Assembly (NCBI RefSeq): GCF_023544445.1 | Contig: NZ_JALPVJ010000001.1 | Coordinates: forward strand, 682,001-746,000 | DNA length: 64,000 bases | Reading direction: 5' to 3' | From: Actinoplanes sp. M2I2 | GTDB taxonomy: Bacteria > Actinomycetota > Actinomycetes > Mycobacteriales > Micromonosporaceae | In this document: in pieces, positions 25,423-33,191 of the stretch | Layout: every line of letters starts with the position of its first letter | How positions within the stretch are numbered: position 1 is the stretch's first letter | The notes under the pieces: model-generated | What the model saw: the letters and a program-made list of their open reading frames with translations, nothing else | Database searches by the model: none | What the model was told of the DNA's origin: nothing | Position numbers and translations under genes: made by a program

Positions 25423-26493
25423 TCAGTTGACCCGATCGACCGCGGCCGTGGCCAGATCGCTCAGAGCGTCCCGCACGAACGACGGCACCGGCGCCAGAGC
25501 CAGCGCCGCCAAGCCGGCTTCGGCCCGCACGCGGATCATCTGTTCGATCTGGTCCAGCGCTCCCGTCTCGATGATGATCGCGCGCAGTTCCTCGGCGCCG
25601 GACGCGTCCAGGTCCGGATTGCCGAAGAGCCCGGCCATCTGCTGCGCCTGGGCCCGGGTGGCCGCGTCCCGGGCCAGCGCCATCATGACCGTCGGTTTTC
25701 CTTCTCTCAGGTCGTCCAGGGTGGACTTCCCCGTGATCGTCGGGTCGCCGAAGACGCCCAGCACGTCGTCCCTGAGCTGGAACGCGTCGCCCAGCGGGTC
25801 GCCGAAGTCGGTGAAGGCCGTGTACAACGCTCTCGGGGCGCCGGCCAGCCACGCGCCGATCTGCAGGGGTCTGGTGACCGTGTAGCGGGCCGCCTTCATG
25901 CGGATCACCGTCAGGGCGCTCGCCACCGAGCCGTCGCCTACGCCGGAGACCAGGTCCAGGTACTGGCCGGCGATCACCTCGGTGCGCATGAGGGCGAACG
26001 CCGCGTAGCCCTGGTGGATCTGGCGGGGTGGCAGGCCGCACTCGTGGAACATCTGCTCGGCCCACGCCGCGCACAGGTCGCCACACAGCAGGGCTGTGTT
26101 GCGGCCGAACGCCAGGGAGTCGCCTCGCCACGAGTGGCGGTCGTGCAGGGTGGCGAAGAAGCGGTGCATCGAGGGCTGGCCGCGTCTCCGGTCGCTGCCG
26201 TCGATGATGTCGTCGTGGATGAGGGCGAACGCGTGGAACAGTTCCAGCGCGGCCGCCGCGTTGACGACCTCGGGGCAGTCCTCGCCTCCGCCGCCGCGCC
26301 AGCCCCAGTAGCAGAACGTCGGCCTCAGTCGTTTGCCGCCGGCCAGTACGAAGCGGCGCAGGCTGTCCAGGGCCCCGCGCGGGGCGCCGTCGGGCCAGGC
26401 CGGGTCCTGCCGGTCGATGAAGGCGGCGAGGGCCAGGTCGAAGCGCCGGCGCAGTTCGGCGGCGGCCGGGGGGCGGGTCGCTTCGAGTGTCAT
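25423..26493 (-). CDS. Trans-polyprenyl (geranylgeranyl-type) diphosphate synthase
   Basis: 356 residues. The first Asp-rich motif is HDDIIDGSDRRRGQPS, the second is QLRDDVLGVFGD, and GGKRLRP and GKPTVMM match the isoprenyl synthase family; the chain length looks short (C15-C20), but that is inference. The enzyme condenses IPP with allylic diphosphates. It is the last gene of the ebo-type operon and overlaps the EboF-like gene by 4 bp. A UbiA prenyltransferase sits in the same operon, so this enzyme probably supplies its prenyl donor. Confidence 0.9.
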   Translation of the reverse strand: MTLEATRPPAAAELRRRFDLALAAFIDRQDPAWPDGAPRGALDSLRRFVLAGGKRLRPTFCYWGWRGGGGEDCPEVVNAAAALELFHAFALIHDDIIDGSDRRRGQPSMHRFFATLHDRHSWRGDSLAFGRNTALLCGDLCAAWAEQMFHECGLPPRQIHQGYAAFALMRTEVIAGQYLDLVSGVGDGSVASALTVIRMKAARYTVTRPLQIGAWLAGAPRALYTAFTDFGDPLGDAFQLRDDVLGVFGDPTITGKSTLDDLREGKPTVMMALARDAATRAQAQQMAGLFGNPDLDASGAEELRAIIIETGALDQIEQMIRVRAEAGLAALALAPVPSFVRDALSDLATAAVDRVN

Positions 26494-27848
26494 GACAGGC
26501 CCGCCAGCCCTAGGAGCAGGGCCTTGACCTCGGTGGCCTCGACCTTGTCCCGTACGGCGGAGGGGTCGGAACACAGCAGCACCGGGGCGTCGGCCGGGTT
26601 GTCGGGCAGCCTTCCGTGCGAGCCGCGGACGGCGCGGGCCCCGGCGTCGAGGCCGACCGGGTTCATGACGTAGCGCAGGCCCAGTTTCTTGCGGGCCACG
26701 GCTTTCACGGCCCGGCGTTTGGCCGCGCCCGGGTCGGCCGGGTCGAAGAACAGCTCGGCCGGGTCGTACCCGGGTTTGCGGTGGATCTCGACCGAGCGGG
26801 CGAAGTCGGGGGCCCGGGCGTCGTCGAGCCAGTAGTAGTAGGTGAACCAGGCGTCGGGGTCGGCCACCAGCACGAGGTCGCCGGCCCGGTCGTGGCCGAG
26901 CCCGTGGGCCGCCTTGCCGGCCTCGTCGAGCACCTGGTCGACGCCGGGCAGAGCCGCGCACAGCTTGGCCACGGCCGGGAGGTCGCCGGGATCGCGGACG
27001 TAGACGTGGGCCACCTGGTGGTCGGCCACGGCGAAGGCCCGCGACACCCACGGGTCGAGGTACTCCATGCCGTCCTGGGTGTAGACCTCGAGGAGGCCCT
27101 CGGTGCGCAGCATCCGGTTGATGTCGACCGGCTTGCTCACGTCGGTGATGCCGTACTCGGACAGCGCCACCACGGTGAGGCCGGGCTGGTCGAGCAGCGG
27201 CGCCAGCACCTTGTCGAGGGCGGCGGCCGCGGCCGCCGCCTGGGGGGAGGACGGGCCGAAGCGTTGCAGGTCGTAGTCCAGGTGCGGGATGTAGACCAGG
27301 GTGAGGTCGGGGTTGCGGGTCTTGAGCAGGTGCTGGGCCGCCCGGACGATCCACTGCGACGACGGCATCCCGGCGGCCGGCCCCCAGTAGGTGAAGAGCG
27401 GGAACGGCGGCAGCTCGTCGTGCAGCTCCGGCGGGTAGGTGTAGCAGTCCGGGTCCTTGCGGCCGTCCGCGCGGTAGATCGGCCGGGGGGTGATGGTCCA
27501 GTCGACCTGGGCGCCCATCGCGTACCACCAGCACACGTTGGCCACGGTGTAGCCGGGGGAGACCTTGCGGGCCGCGTCCCAGAGCTTCTCGCCGCCGACC
27601 AGTGCGTTGTGCTGGCGCCAGAGGAAGACCTCGCCGAGCTCGCGGAAGTACCAGCCGTTGCCGACGATGCCGTGCTCGGCCGGGGTGGCGCCGGTGAGGA
27701 AGGTGGACTGGGCCGAGCAGGTCACGGCGGGCAGCACCGTCCCGAGCGGGGCCTGGAAGCCGCGGTCGGCCACGGCGCGCAGCCGGGGCATGTGTTCGAG
27801 CAGCCGCGGGGTCAGGCCGACGACGTCGAGCACGAGCAGCCGGGTCAT
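26490..27848 (-). CDS. eboF: EboF-like alkaline-phosphatase-superfamily phosphodiesterase
   Basis: 452 residues from ATG 27848, with GGAGG upstream. The nucleotide pyrophosphatase/phosphodiesterase signature is at residues 39-64 (PAVTCSAQSTFLTGATPAEH), containing the nucleophile Thr/Ser region, and metal ligands occur in IPHLDYDLQRFG and SEYGITD. No signal peptide is seen, so it is probably cytosolic. Members of this family in ebo clusters are named EboF. It would hydrolyse a phosphodiester or phosphate of an unknown metabolite. It overlaps both neighbours by 4 bp. Confidence 0.82.
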   Translation of the reverse strand: MTRLLVLDVVGLTPRLLEHMPRLRAVADRGFQAPLGTVLPAVTCSAQSTFLTGATPAEHGIVGNGWYFRELGEVFLWRQHNALVGGEKLWDAARKVSPGYTVANVCWWYAMGAQVDWTITPRPIYRADGRKDPDCYTYPPELHDELPPFPLFTYWGPAAGMPSSQWIVRAAQHLLKTRNPDLTLVYIPHLDYDLQRFGPSSPQAAAAAAALDKVLAPLLDQPGLTVVALSEYGITDVSKPVDINRMLRTEGLLEVYTQDGMEYLDPWVSRAFAVADHQVAHVYVRDPGDLPAVAKLCAALPGVDQVLDEAGKAAHGLGHDRAGDLVLVADPDAWFTYYYWLDDARAPDFARSVEIHRKPGYDPAELFFDPADPGAAKRRAVKAVARKKLGLRYVMNPVGLDAGARAVRGSHGRLPDNPADAPVLLCSDPSAVRDKVEATEVKALLLGLAGLS

Positions 27849-28945
27849 CGGGCCACCTCCGCTGTCATCAGGTCGCGGGCGAACGCGAGCTCGGCTGCGA
27901 TCCCGTCGGCCAGGCCGGCCGCGTCGGCCGGCCGCTGATCGGGCGGCAGGACACCCCAGGTGTACGTCTCGACGTCGTAGTGCTCGCAGTCGGTCCGGGT
28001 CAGGAGTTCGTGGACGGCCTGCCGGAGCACCGGGACCGTCGAGGTCAGCGGCGCGGACGGCACGGCGTGCAACGGCACGTGGTAGTGGATGCGCCACGGC
28101 CCGGGCAGCTGTTCCCCGAGCGCCGCGTCGAGGTCGTCGGTGGCCCCGCCGAACGCCGAGCGGGTCTGGTGCAGGAACCGCGGCTCCACATAGGTCCGCA
28201 GGACGTCCTCGGTGGCGAGCGGATCGTCGGCCTGCAGGGCCGCCGACACCTGCACCTTGACCACCGGCACCCCGGCTGCGGCCAGCCGGTCGAGCGCCGC
28301 GGCCGGCTGTTCCCAGGCGCAGGCCAGGTGGGCCAGGTCGAGGCAGACGCCCAGCCACCGCTTGTCCACGTCGGCCAGCAGGTGGGCGGCCTGCGTGGTG
28401 TTCTCGATCAGGCAGCCGGGCTCGGGTTCGAAGCCGACCCGGATCGTGCGCCCGGTCTCCGCGGCGATGCGTTCCAGCCCGCGGGCCAGGTCGTCGAGGT
28501 GCCCGCGGGCGGCCGACGCGCGGGACGGGTCCCACGGCGTGCGCCAGGCCAGCGGCAGCGTCGAGATCGAGCCGTACGTGGCCGTCTCGGGCATCAGGTC
28601 GCTGAGCACCCGGGCCAGGTCGAGGGTGTAGTCCAGCCGGTCGGGGGAGGTCCAGTCGGGGTGGTAGACGGCGTGCTTGACCACCGGCGCCTGGAACGCC
28701 TCGTACGGGAAACCGTTGAGGGTGACCACCTCGAGCCCGCGCGCGTCGAGCTCGTGCCGCAGCCGCTGGCGCAGCGCCGGGTCGTCGGCCAGGGCGGCCG
28801 CGGCCGGGGCGGCCAGCCACAGTCCTAGGCCGAGGACGTCCGAGCCCAGGCGCCGGCGGATCGGCAGCGCGTACGTGTCGAGCTGCTCGATGATGCCGGC
28901 CAGGTCCTCGGCCGGGTGCACGTTGGTGCAGTAGCTCAGATGCAT
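27845..28945 (-). CDS. eboE: EboE-like TIM-barrel metabolite protein (xylose isomerase-like)
   Basis: 366 residues from ATG 28945, beginning MHLSYCTNVHPAEDLAGII, the characteristic opening of EboE (an AP endonuclease 2/xylose isomerase-like barrel). Likely metal-site residues include VGFEPEPGCLIEN, CLDLAHLACAWE and HYHVPLHA. In cyanobacterial and pseudomonad ebo clusters the protein is required for handling a metabolite whose chemistry is unresolved. Its start overlaps the upstream EboB stop by one base and its stop overlaps the EboF start. Confidence 0.82.
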   Translation of the reverse strand: MHLSYCTNVHPAEDLAGIIEQLDTYALPIRRRLGSDVLGLGLWLAAPAAAALADDPALRQRLRHELDARGLEVVTLNGFPYEAFQAPVVKHAVYHPDWTSPDRLDYTLDLARVLSDLMPETATYGSISTLPLAWRTPWDPSRASAARGHLDDLARGLERIAAETGRTIRVGFEPEPGCLIENTTQAAHLLADVDKRWLGVCLDLAHLACAWEQPAAALDRLAAAGVPVVKVQVSAALQADDPLATEDVLRTYVEPRFLHQTRSAFGGATDDLDAALGEQLPGPWRIHYHVPLHAVPSAPLTSTVPVLRQAVHELLTRTDCEHYDVETYTWGVLPPDQRPADAAGLADGIAAELAFARDLMTAEVAR

Positions 28946-29796
28946 CAGCTGCCTCCGCGCAGGATCGAGTTGCCGGCAAAGGTGGCGTCCGGTTCGGGCA
29001 GGTCGGACAGGTCCAACCGGCCCGACTGGCTGTAGAACTCGACGGGGTTGCGCCACAGCACCCGGTCGACGTCGTCCTTGTCGAAGCCGCCGGCCAGCAT
29101 GGCCTCGGCGGTCCGCAGGGTGAGCAGCGGATCCGACTTGCCCCAGTCGGCCGCCGAGTTGACCAGCACCCGGTCGGGGCCGTATTCGCGCAGGATCGCG
29201 ACCATGCGGTCCGGGGACATCTTCGTGTCGGGGTAGATCGAGAAGCCGGCCCACACGCCGGCGTCGCGGGCCAGGCCGACCGTGACCTCGTTGAGGTGGT
29301 CGAGCAGCACCCGGCCCGGGTCGATGCCCGACTCCTTGACGACGTCGAGGCTGCGCTGGGTGCCGCGGGCCTTGTCGCGGTGCGGGGTGTGGACCATGGC
29401 CGGCAGGTCGTGATCGAGCGCCAGGGCCAGCTGGGCCGCGAAGGCCTCGTCCTCGGCCGGCGTCATCGAGTCGTACCCGATCTCGCCCACCGCGACCACG
29501 CCGTCCTTGGCCAGGTAGCGCGGCAGCAGGTCGAGCACCGGCCGGCAGCGGGGGTCGTTGGCCTCCTTGGGGTTCAGCGCGATCGTGGCGTGGTGCCGGA
29601 TGCCGAACTGGCCGGCCCGGAACGGCTCCCAGCCGATCAGCGAGTCGAAGTAGTCGGTGAACGAGCCCGGGTTGGTGCGCGGCTGCCCCAGCCAGAACGC
29701 GGGCTCCACCACCGCCTGCACTCCGGCCTCGGCCATGCGGCGGTAGTCGTCGGTGGTGCGCGACGTCATGTGGATGTGCGGGTCGAAGATGCGCAT
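28945..29796 (-). CDS. eboB: EboB-like TatD-family metal-dependent hydrolase
   Basis: 283 residues. The metal site begins DPHIHM (H7, H9), continues with VGEIGYDSM (Glu), MVHTPH (His), LLDHLNE (His) and NSAADW (Asp), the order seen in TatD and amidohydrolase barrels. TatD-like members of ebo clusters are called EboB. It is linked to EboA and EboE by one-base TGATG overlaps, so translation is coupled. Confidence 0.85.
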   Translation of the reverse strand: MRIFDPHIHMTSRTTDDYRRMAEAGVQAVVEPAFWLGQPRTNPGSFTDYFDSLIGWEPFRAGQFGIRHHATIALNPKEANDPRCRPVLDLLPRYLAKDGVVAVGEIGYDSMTPAEDEAFAAQLALALDHDLPAMVHTPHRDKARGTQRSLDVVKESGIDPGRVLLDHLNEVTVGLARDAGVWAGFSIYPDTKMSPDRMVAILREYGPDRVLVNSAADWGKSDPLLTLRTAEAMLAGGFDKDDVDRVLWRNPVEFYSQSGRLDLSDLPEPDATFAGNSILRGGS

Positions 29797-30335
29797 CAGG
29801 CCTCCTGGAGCGAATCGAGCAGGGCGAGAGCGTCGGGCGGCATGTCCCGGCCAGCGGCGTGGCGTTCGGCGGCGAAGGCGCTGAGCATCGCCCGCAGCTC
29901 GGGGTCGGCGCGCTCGGGCAGCCCGTGCACGAGCCGCAGCGGCACGCCCATGAAGACGCACTTGAGGACGGCCTGACGCCACGCCTCCTGGCCGAGGTGC
30001 TCCGCGTACGGGCCGAGGGCCGCGGCCACCAGCCGGGTGTCGTTGGTGCGCAACGCGTCCTCGAGCAGCGGCACGGCGCTGTCCCCGATCGGCAGCAGCG
30101 GCAGCGCCTTGAGCACGGCCAGCTTCTCGGCCGTGTCCCCGTACCGGTAGATCTCGTGGACCTCGGCCGGCGGCACCGCGGCGAGCATCAGCGCGCGGGC
30201 CGCCTCGTCGGTCGTCCACCCTTCGGTGAGCGGCTCGCGTCCGTAGCGGCGGGCCGCGGCCGGGAACAGGGCCGGCACGTCGCCGGGCCGGAACTCGGCC
30301 GGCAGGAAGGTGCGGAGCTCATCGAGGGTGGTCAT
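29796..30335 (-). CDS. eboA: EboA-domain protein
   Basis: 179 residues. An alpha-helical, HEAT-like protein; segments such as RTNDTRLVAAALGPYAE, QAVLKCVFMGVPLRLVHGL and HAAGRDMPPDALALL match the EboA family, where the phrase around KCxFxxxPL is characteristic. It has no catalytic motif, signal or membrane segment. EboA is the name-giving member of the ebo cluster and is probably a scaffold or adaptor. Its ATG lies 17 bp inside the upstream isomerase frame. Confidence 0.82.
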   Translation of the reverse strand: MTTLDELRTFLPAEFRPGDVPALFPAAARRYGREPLTEGWTTDEAARALMLAAVPPAEVHEIYRYGDTAEKLAVLKALPLLPIGDSAVPLLEDALRTNDTRLVAAALGPYAEHLGQEAWRQAVLKCVFMGVPLRLVHGLPERADPELRAMLSAFAAERHAAGRDMPPDALALLDSLQEA

Positions 30336-31155
30336 GCCGGTCTCCTGCCTCTTTGGCGGCGTTGCGCAGGAACTCGAGCGAGCGGGCGGCGATCGCCGGG
30401 GCCGCGTGCGCGTGCCGGGGCAGCTCGACCGAGACGAGCCCGTCGTAGGAGGCCGACAGCGCGGCCAGCACGGGTGGGAAGTCGATCTCGCCGGTCCCGA
30501 ACTCGAGGTGTTCGTGGACTCCGCGCCGCATGTCGTCGATCTGCACGTTGACGAGGTGGTCGGCGACCGCGGTGACGCACTCGGGCACCGGCAACGTCTC
30601 CAGGCAGCGGCAGTGTCCGATGTCGAGGGTGATGCCGAAGTTCGGCGGTCGCCCGAGGTCGTCGTGGAGCCGACGCCAGTCGGCGATGTCGTTGACGAGC
30701 ATGCCCGGCTCCGGCTCGAAGCCCAGCGTCACGCCCGTCTCTGAGGCGAGCTCGACGATCTGCCGGGTGCCGTCGACGAGCCGGTCCCAGGCTTCCGGCG
30801 GGCCGATGCCGGCCCAGAACGAGACCGCCTCGGCGCCCAGGTCGGCGCCGACCCGCACGGCCCGGCGCAGATATTCCAGCCGGCGGGCCGGGTCGTCGTC
30901 CATCAGGGTGGGGGAGTGCTTGCGCCACGGGTCGAGCAGGTAGCGGGCGCCGGTCTCGATGACCACGGCCAGGCCGTGCCGTTGCAGGTCGGCGGCCACG
31001 CCGGCGGTGCGGCGGGCCAGGTCGGCGTCGAAGGGGTCCAGGTGGTTGGTGTCGAGGGTGAGCGCGACCCCGTCGTAGCCGAGGTCGGCCAGGACGGCCA
31101 GCGCCTCGGGCAGCCGGTGGTTGGTGAAGCCGTTCGTGCCGTATCCGAATCTCAT
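30319..31155 (-). CDS. Sugar phosphate isomerase/epimerase (xylose isomerase-like TIM barrel)
   Basis: 278 residues from ATG 31155. The AP_endonuc_2 barrel is shown by YDGVALTLDTNHLDP, LGFEPEPGMLVND, ITLDIGHCRCLE, VNVQIDDM and LVSVELPRH, giving the usual Glu-Asp-His-Glu metal set. It shares the FEPEPG(M/C)L motif with the EboE-like protein in the same operon, so the two may be distant paralogues. It would isomerise or epimerise a sugar or cyclitol. It is fully embedded in the operon, with 4- and 17-bp overlaps. Confidence 0.83.
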   Translation of the reverse strand: MRFGYGTNGFTNHRLPEALAVLADLGYDGVALTLDTNHLDPFDADLARRTAGVAADLQRHGLAVVIETGARYLLDPWRKHSPTLMDDDPARRLEYLRRAVRVGADLGAEAVSFWAGIGPPEAWDRLVDGTRQIVELASETGVTLGFEPEPGMLVNDIADWRRLHDDLGRPPNFGITLDIGHCRCLETLPVPECVTAVADHLVNVQIDDMRRGVHEHLEFGTGEIDFPPVLAALSASYDGLVSVELPRHAHAAPAIAARSLEFLRNAAKEAGDRHDHPR

Positions 31156-31991
31156 GTCGGTGACACCTTCCGCGCCAGGATCCGGGCGAGCGGCGCGACG
31201 AGGGCGAGCCCCAGCCCGTACGCGGGAGCGCCCGCCTTGGCCGTCAGCGCGCCCTGCAGCCGGGGCAGGTCGGTGATGCCGGCGCCGACGGCCGCGCGCA
31301 CCCGGCCCGGCGTGGGGTCGGCGGCCGCACGGGCCTGCGCGGTCCCGTAGCCGGCCGCGTACCAGGCCGCCAGCAGCCCGGCCGGGCCCGGTCGCCGGCC
31401 CGCCGTGGTGGCGGCCAGCGCGGCGGTCGCGGCCAGGGTGGCCAGCGGCAGCGCCGGCGTCGCTCCGGACACCTCCCGGCGCGACAACTCGGTGACCGTG
31501 TAGGTGTGCGCGGCCACGGTGAGAGCCGGCGGGACGGCCCGGCGGAGGTTGCCGCCGCTGGCCCCGAGCAGCACGTCGAGGCCCCGGCAGGCCGCCATCA
31601 CAGCCGGTCCGGCCGCTGTGTTCTTGGCCCACAGGTCGTAGGCCCAGACCGTCGCGGCGAGCGGCAGGGCGACCGCGGCGGCCCGGCGTCCGCCGGCCAC
31701 CGCGGCCAGGCCGACGCCGGCCGCGGTCAGCCCGGCCGCGGTGAGCAGCGCGTGCCGCGCCGGCACCCGGCCCGACGGGATCGGCCGTCCGGGCCGCTCG
31801 ACGGCGTCGAGCTCCCGGTCGGCCCAGTCGTTGGCGGCCATGCCACCCCAGTAGAGACAGACCGAGGCCGCGGCCAGGGCCGGAGTCGAGCGTCGCAGCC
31901 CGCCCGCCGCGGCCGCCCCGGCCACCGTGTCACCGGGGACGGACAGGGCGGCCGGCGCGCGGACGAGCTCGGCCAGGTCACGCAGGCGCAT
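31152..31991 (-). CDS. eboC: EboC-like UbiA-family prenyltransferase
   Basis: 279 residues, seven to nine membrane helices. The first Asp-rich motif is N54-D55-x-x-D58-x-x-x-D62 (ANDWADRELDAVERPGRPIPSG), the Mg-diphosphate site of UbiA enzymes; the second motif appears weaker (YDLWAKNT). Members in ebo clusters are called EboC and transfer a prenyl group to an unknown acceptor at the membrane. It overlaps the synthase upstream by 14 bp and the isomerase downstream by 4 bp. Confidence 0.85.
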   Translation of the reverse strand: MRLRDLAELVRAPAALSVPGDTVAGAAAAGGLRRSTPALAAASVCLYWGGMAANDWADRELDAVERPGRPIPSGRVPARHALLTAAGLTAAGVGLAAVAGGRRAAAVALPLAATVWAYDLWAKNTAAGPAVMAACRGLDVLLGASGGNLRRAVPPALTVAAHTYTVTELSRREVSGATPALPLATLAATAALAATTAGRRPGPAGLLAAWYAAGYGTAQARAAADPTPGRVRAAVGAGITDLPRLQGALTAKAGAPAYGLGLALVAPLARILARKVSPT

Positions 31992-33126
31992 GGAGGCCCC
32001 GCACGAAGGCGACCAGCGCGGCCCACTGGTCGGGCAGCGCGTGCGGCACCTCGCCGATCGGATCCTTGAAGAAGAAGGCCAGCTCGGCGAGGGGTCCGCC
32101 GCGCCCGGCGGCGTGCGCGGCCGAGGTCAGCCGGGCCAGGTCGAGGATGAGCGGGGCGGCCAGGGCCGAGTCGCAGCCGTGCCAGGAGAACTCCATCCGC
32201 ATCCGGGTGCCGAGGAACCCGCTGAAGGTGATGAGGTCCCACGCGGTCTTGAAGTCGCCGATGTCGTCGACGTACTCGATGTGGCTGCTGCCCTCGGGCT
32301 GGTAGCCCAGCGTCTCGGCCAGCACCCGCTGCTTGCTGCCGGCCTTGGCGGCGTTGGCGGCCGGGTCGGCCAGGTTGGCGCCGTCGCCCCCGCCCAGCAG
32401 GTTGGTGCCCGACCACGTGCGGACCCGCAGGTGCCGCATCGCGAACATGGGGGCCAGCACCGACTTGACCAGCGTCTCGCCGGTCTTGCCGTCGTGCCCG
32501 GCGTAGGGCAGGCCGTGCCGGTCGGCCAGCTCCCGCAGGGCGGGCAGCCGCGAGCCGGTCGACGGGGTGAAGTCCACGAAGGAGCAGCCGGCCGTGAAGG
32601 CGGCGTAGGCGTAGAGCGAGCTCGGCGGCAAGACGTGCTCGCCCGGGGAACCGAGGGCCTCCTCGAGCGCGGCCAGGCTCTCGTGGGCGGGATGCGGCGT
32701 CACGGCCGGCTCGGTGGACGAGACGTTGACGACCACGACCCGCTCGAGACCGCGCCGGCGGCGGAAGTCGTCGATGTCCTGGGCGATCAACCGGGCGGTC
32801 TCGAGCTGCGAGTCCGCCGTGGGCACCGGGCGTATCTCGCGCTGCACCGCGGCCAGCTGATCGGTCACGGCGCCGGCCGGCCGGGCCGGGAGCACCCCGG
32901 CGGCGACCAGACTCTCGACCTTCTTCTCCAGGGTGAGGTCGCTGATGTCGTGGCCACCGAACTCCAGGTCGGCCAGGCCGGGCAGGGCCGGGCCGGCCAG
33001 CTCGGGCAGTTCGGTGACGCAGCCGAGCGGTTCGGCGAGCCCGGCGCGCAGCGCCAGGGCCCCGACGACGCTGGTCACCGCCACGGATCCGCGTGCTCCG
33101 ATCAGCCACACTCCGGTGGTCGTCAT
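31978..33126 (-). CDS. myo-Inositol-1-phosphate synthase-like enzyme
   Basis: 382 residues from ATG 33126, with a strong AAAGGAGGA site. The NAD-binding start is WLIGARGSVAVTSVVGALAL, and diagnostic MIPS-family segments are GHDGKTGETLVKSVLAPMF, TWSGTNLLGGGDGANL, HIEYVDDIGDFKTAWD and FSWHGCDSALAAPLILDL. MIPS converts glucose-6-phosphate to inositol-phosphate through NAD-dependent cyclisation. It differs from the housekeeping actinobacterial Ino1 start and looks like a specialised paralogue. It is the first gene of the operon, at the position where I would look for the EboD cyclase. Confidence 0.85.
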   Translation of the reverse strand: MTTTGVWLIGARGSVAVTSVVGALALRAGLAEPLGCVTELPELAGPALPGLADLEFGGHDISDLTLEKKVESLVAAGVLPARPAGAVTDQLAAVQREIRPVPTADSQLETARLIAQDIDDFRRRRGLERVVVVNVSSTEPAVTPHPAHESLAALEEALGSPGEHVLPPSSLYAYAAFTAGCSFVDFTPSTGSRLPALRELADRHGLPYAGHDGKTGETLVKSVLAPMFAMRHLRVRTWSGTNLLGGGDGANLADPAANAAKAGSKQRVLAETLGYQPEGSSHIEYVDDIGDFKTAWDLITFSGFLGTRMRMEFSWHGCDSALAAPLILDLARLTSAAHAAGRGGPLAELAFFFKDPIGEVPHALPDQWAALVAFVRGLHAPA

Positions 33127-33153
33127 CTGGTCCTCCTTTTGTTGCTGTGGTGC

Positions 33154-33184
33154 GCGGGCCGGGACCTTGTGGGTCCCGGCCCGC
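33154..33184 (-). terminator. Hairpin between ThuA gene and ebo-type operon
   Basis: A perfect 13-bp stem (33154-33166 with 33172-33184) and 5-base loop lie 8 bp past the ThuA-gene stop and only 27 bp upstream of the synthase ATG, leaving little room for a promoter. It may be a terminator, an attenuator or an intercistronic processing element. Confidence 0.7.
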
Positions 33185-33191
33185 GGACGGC

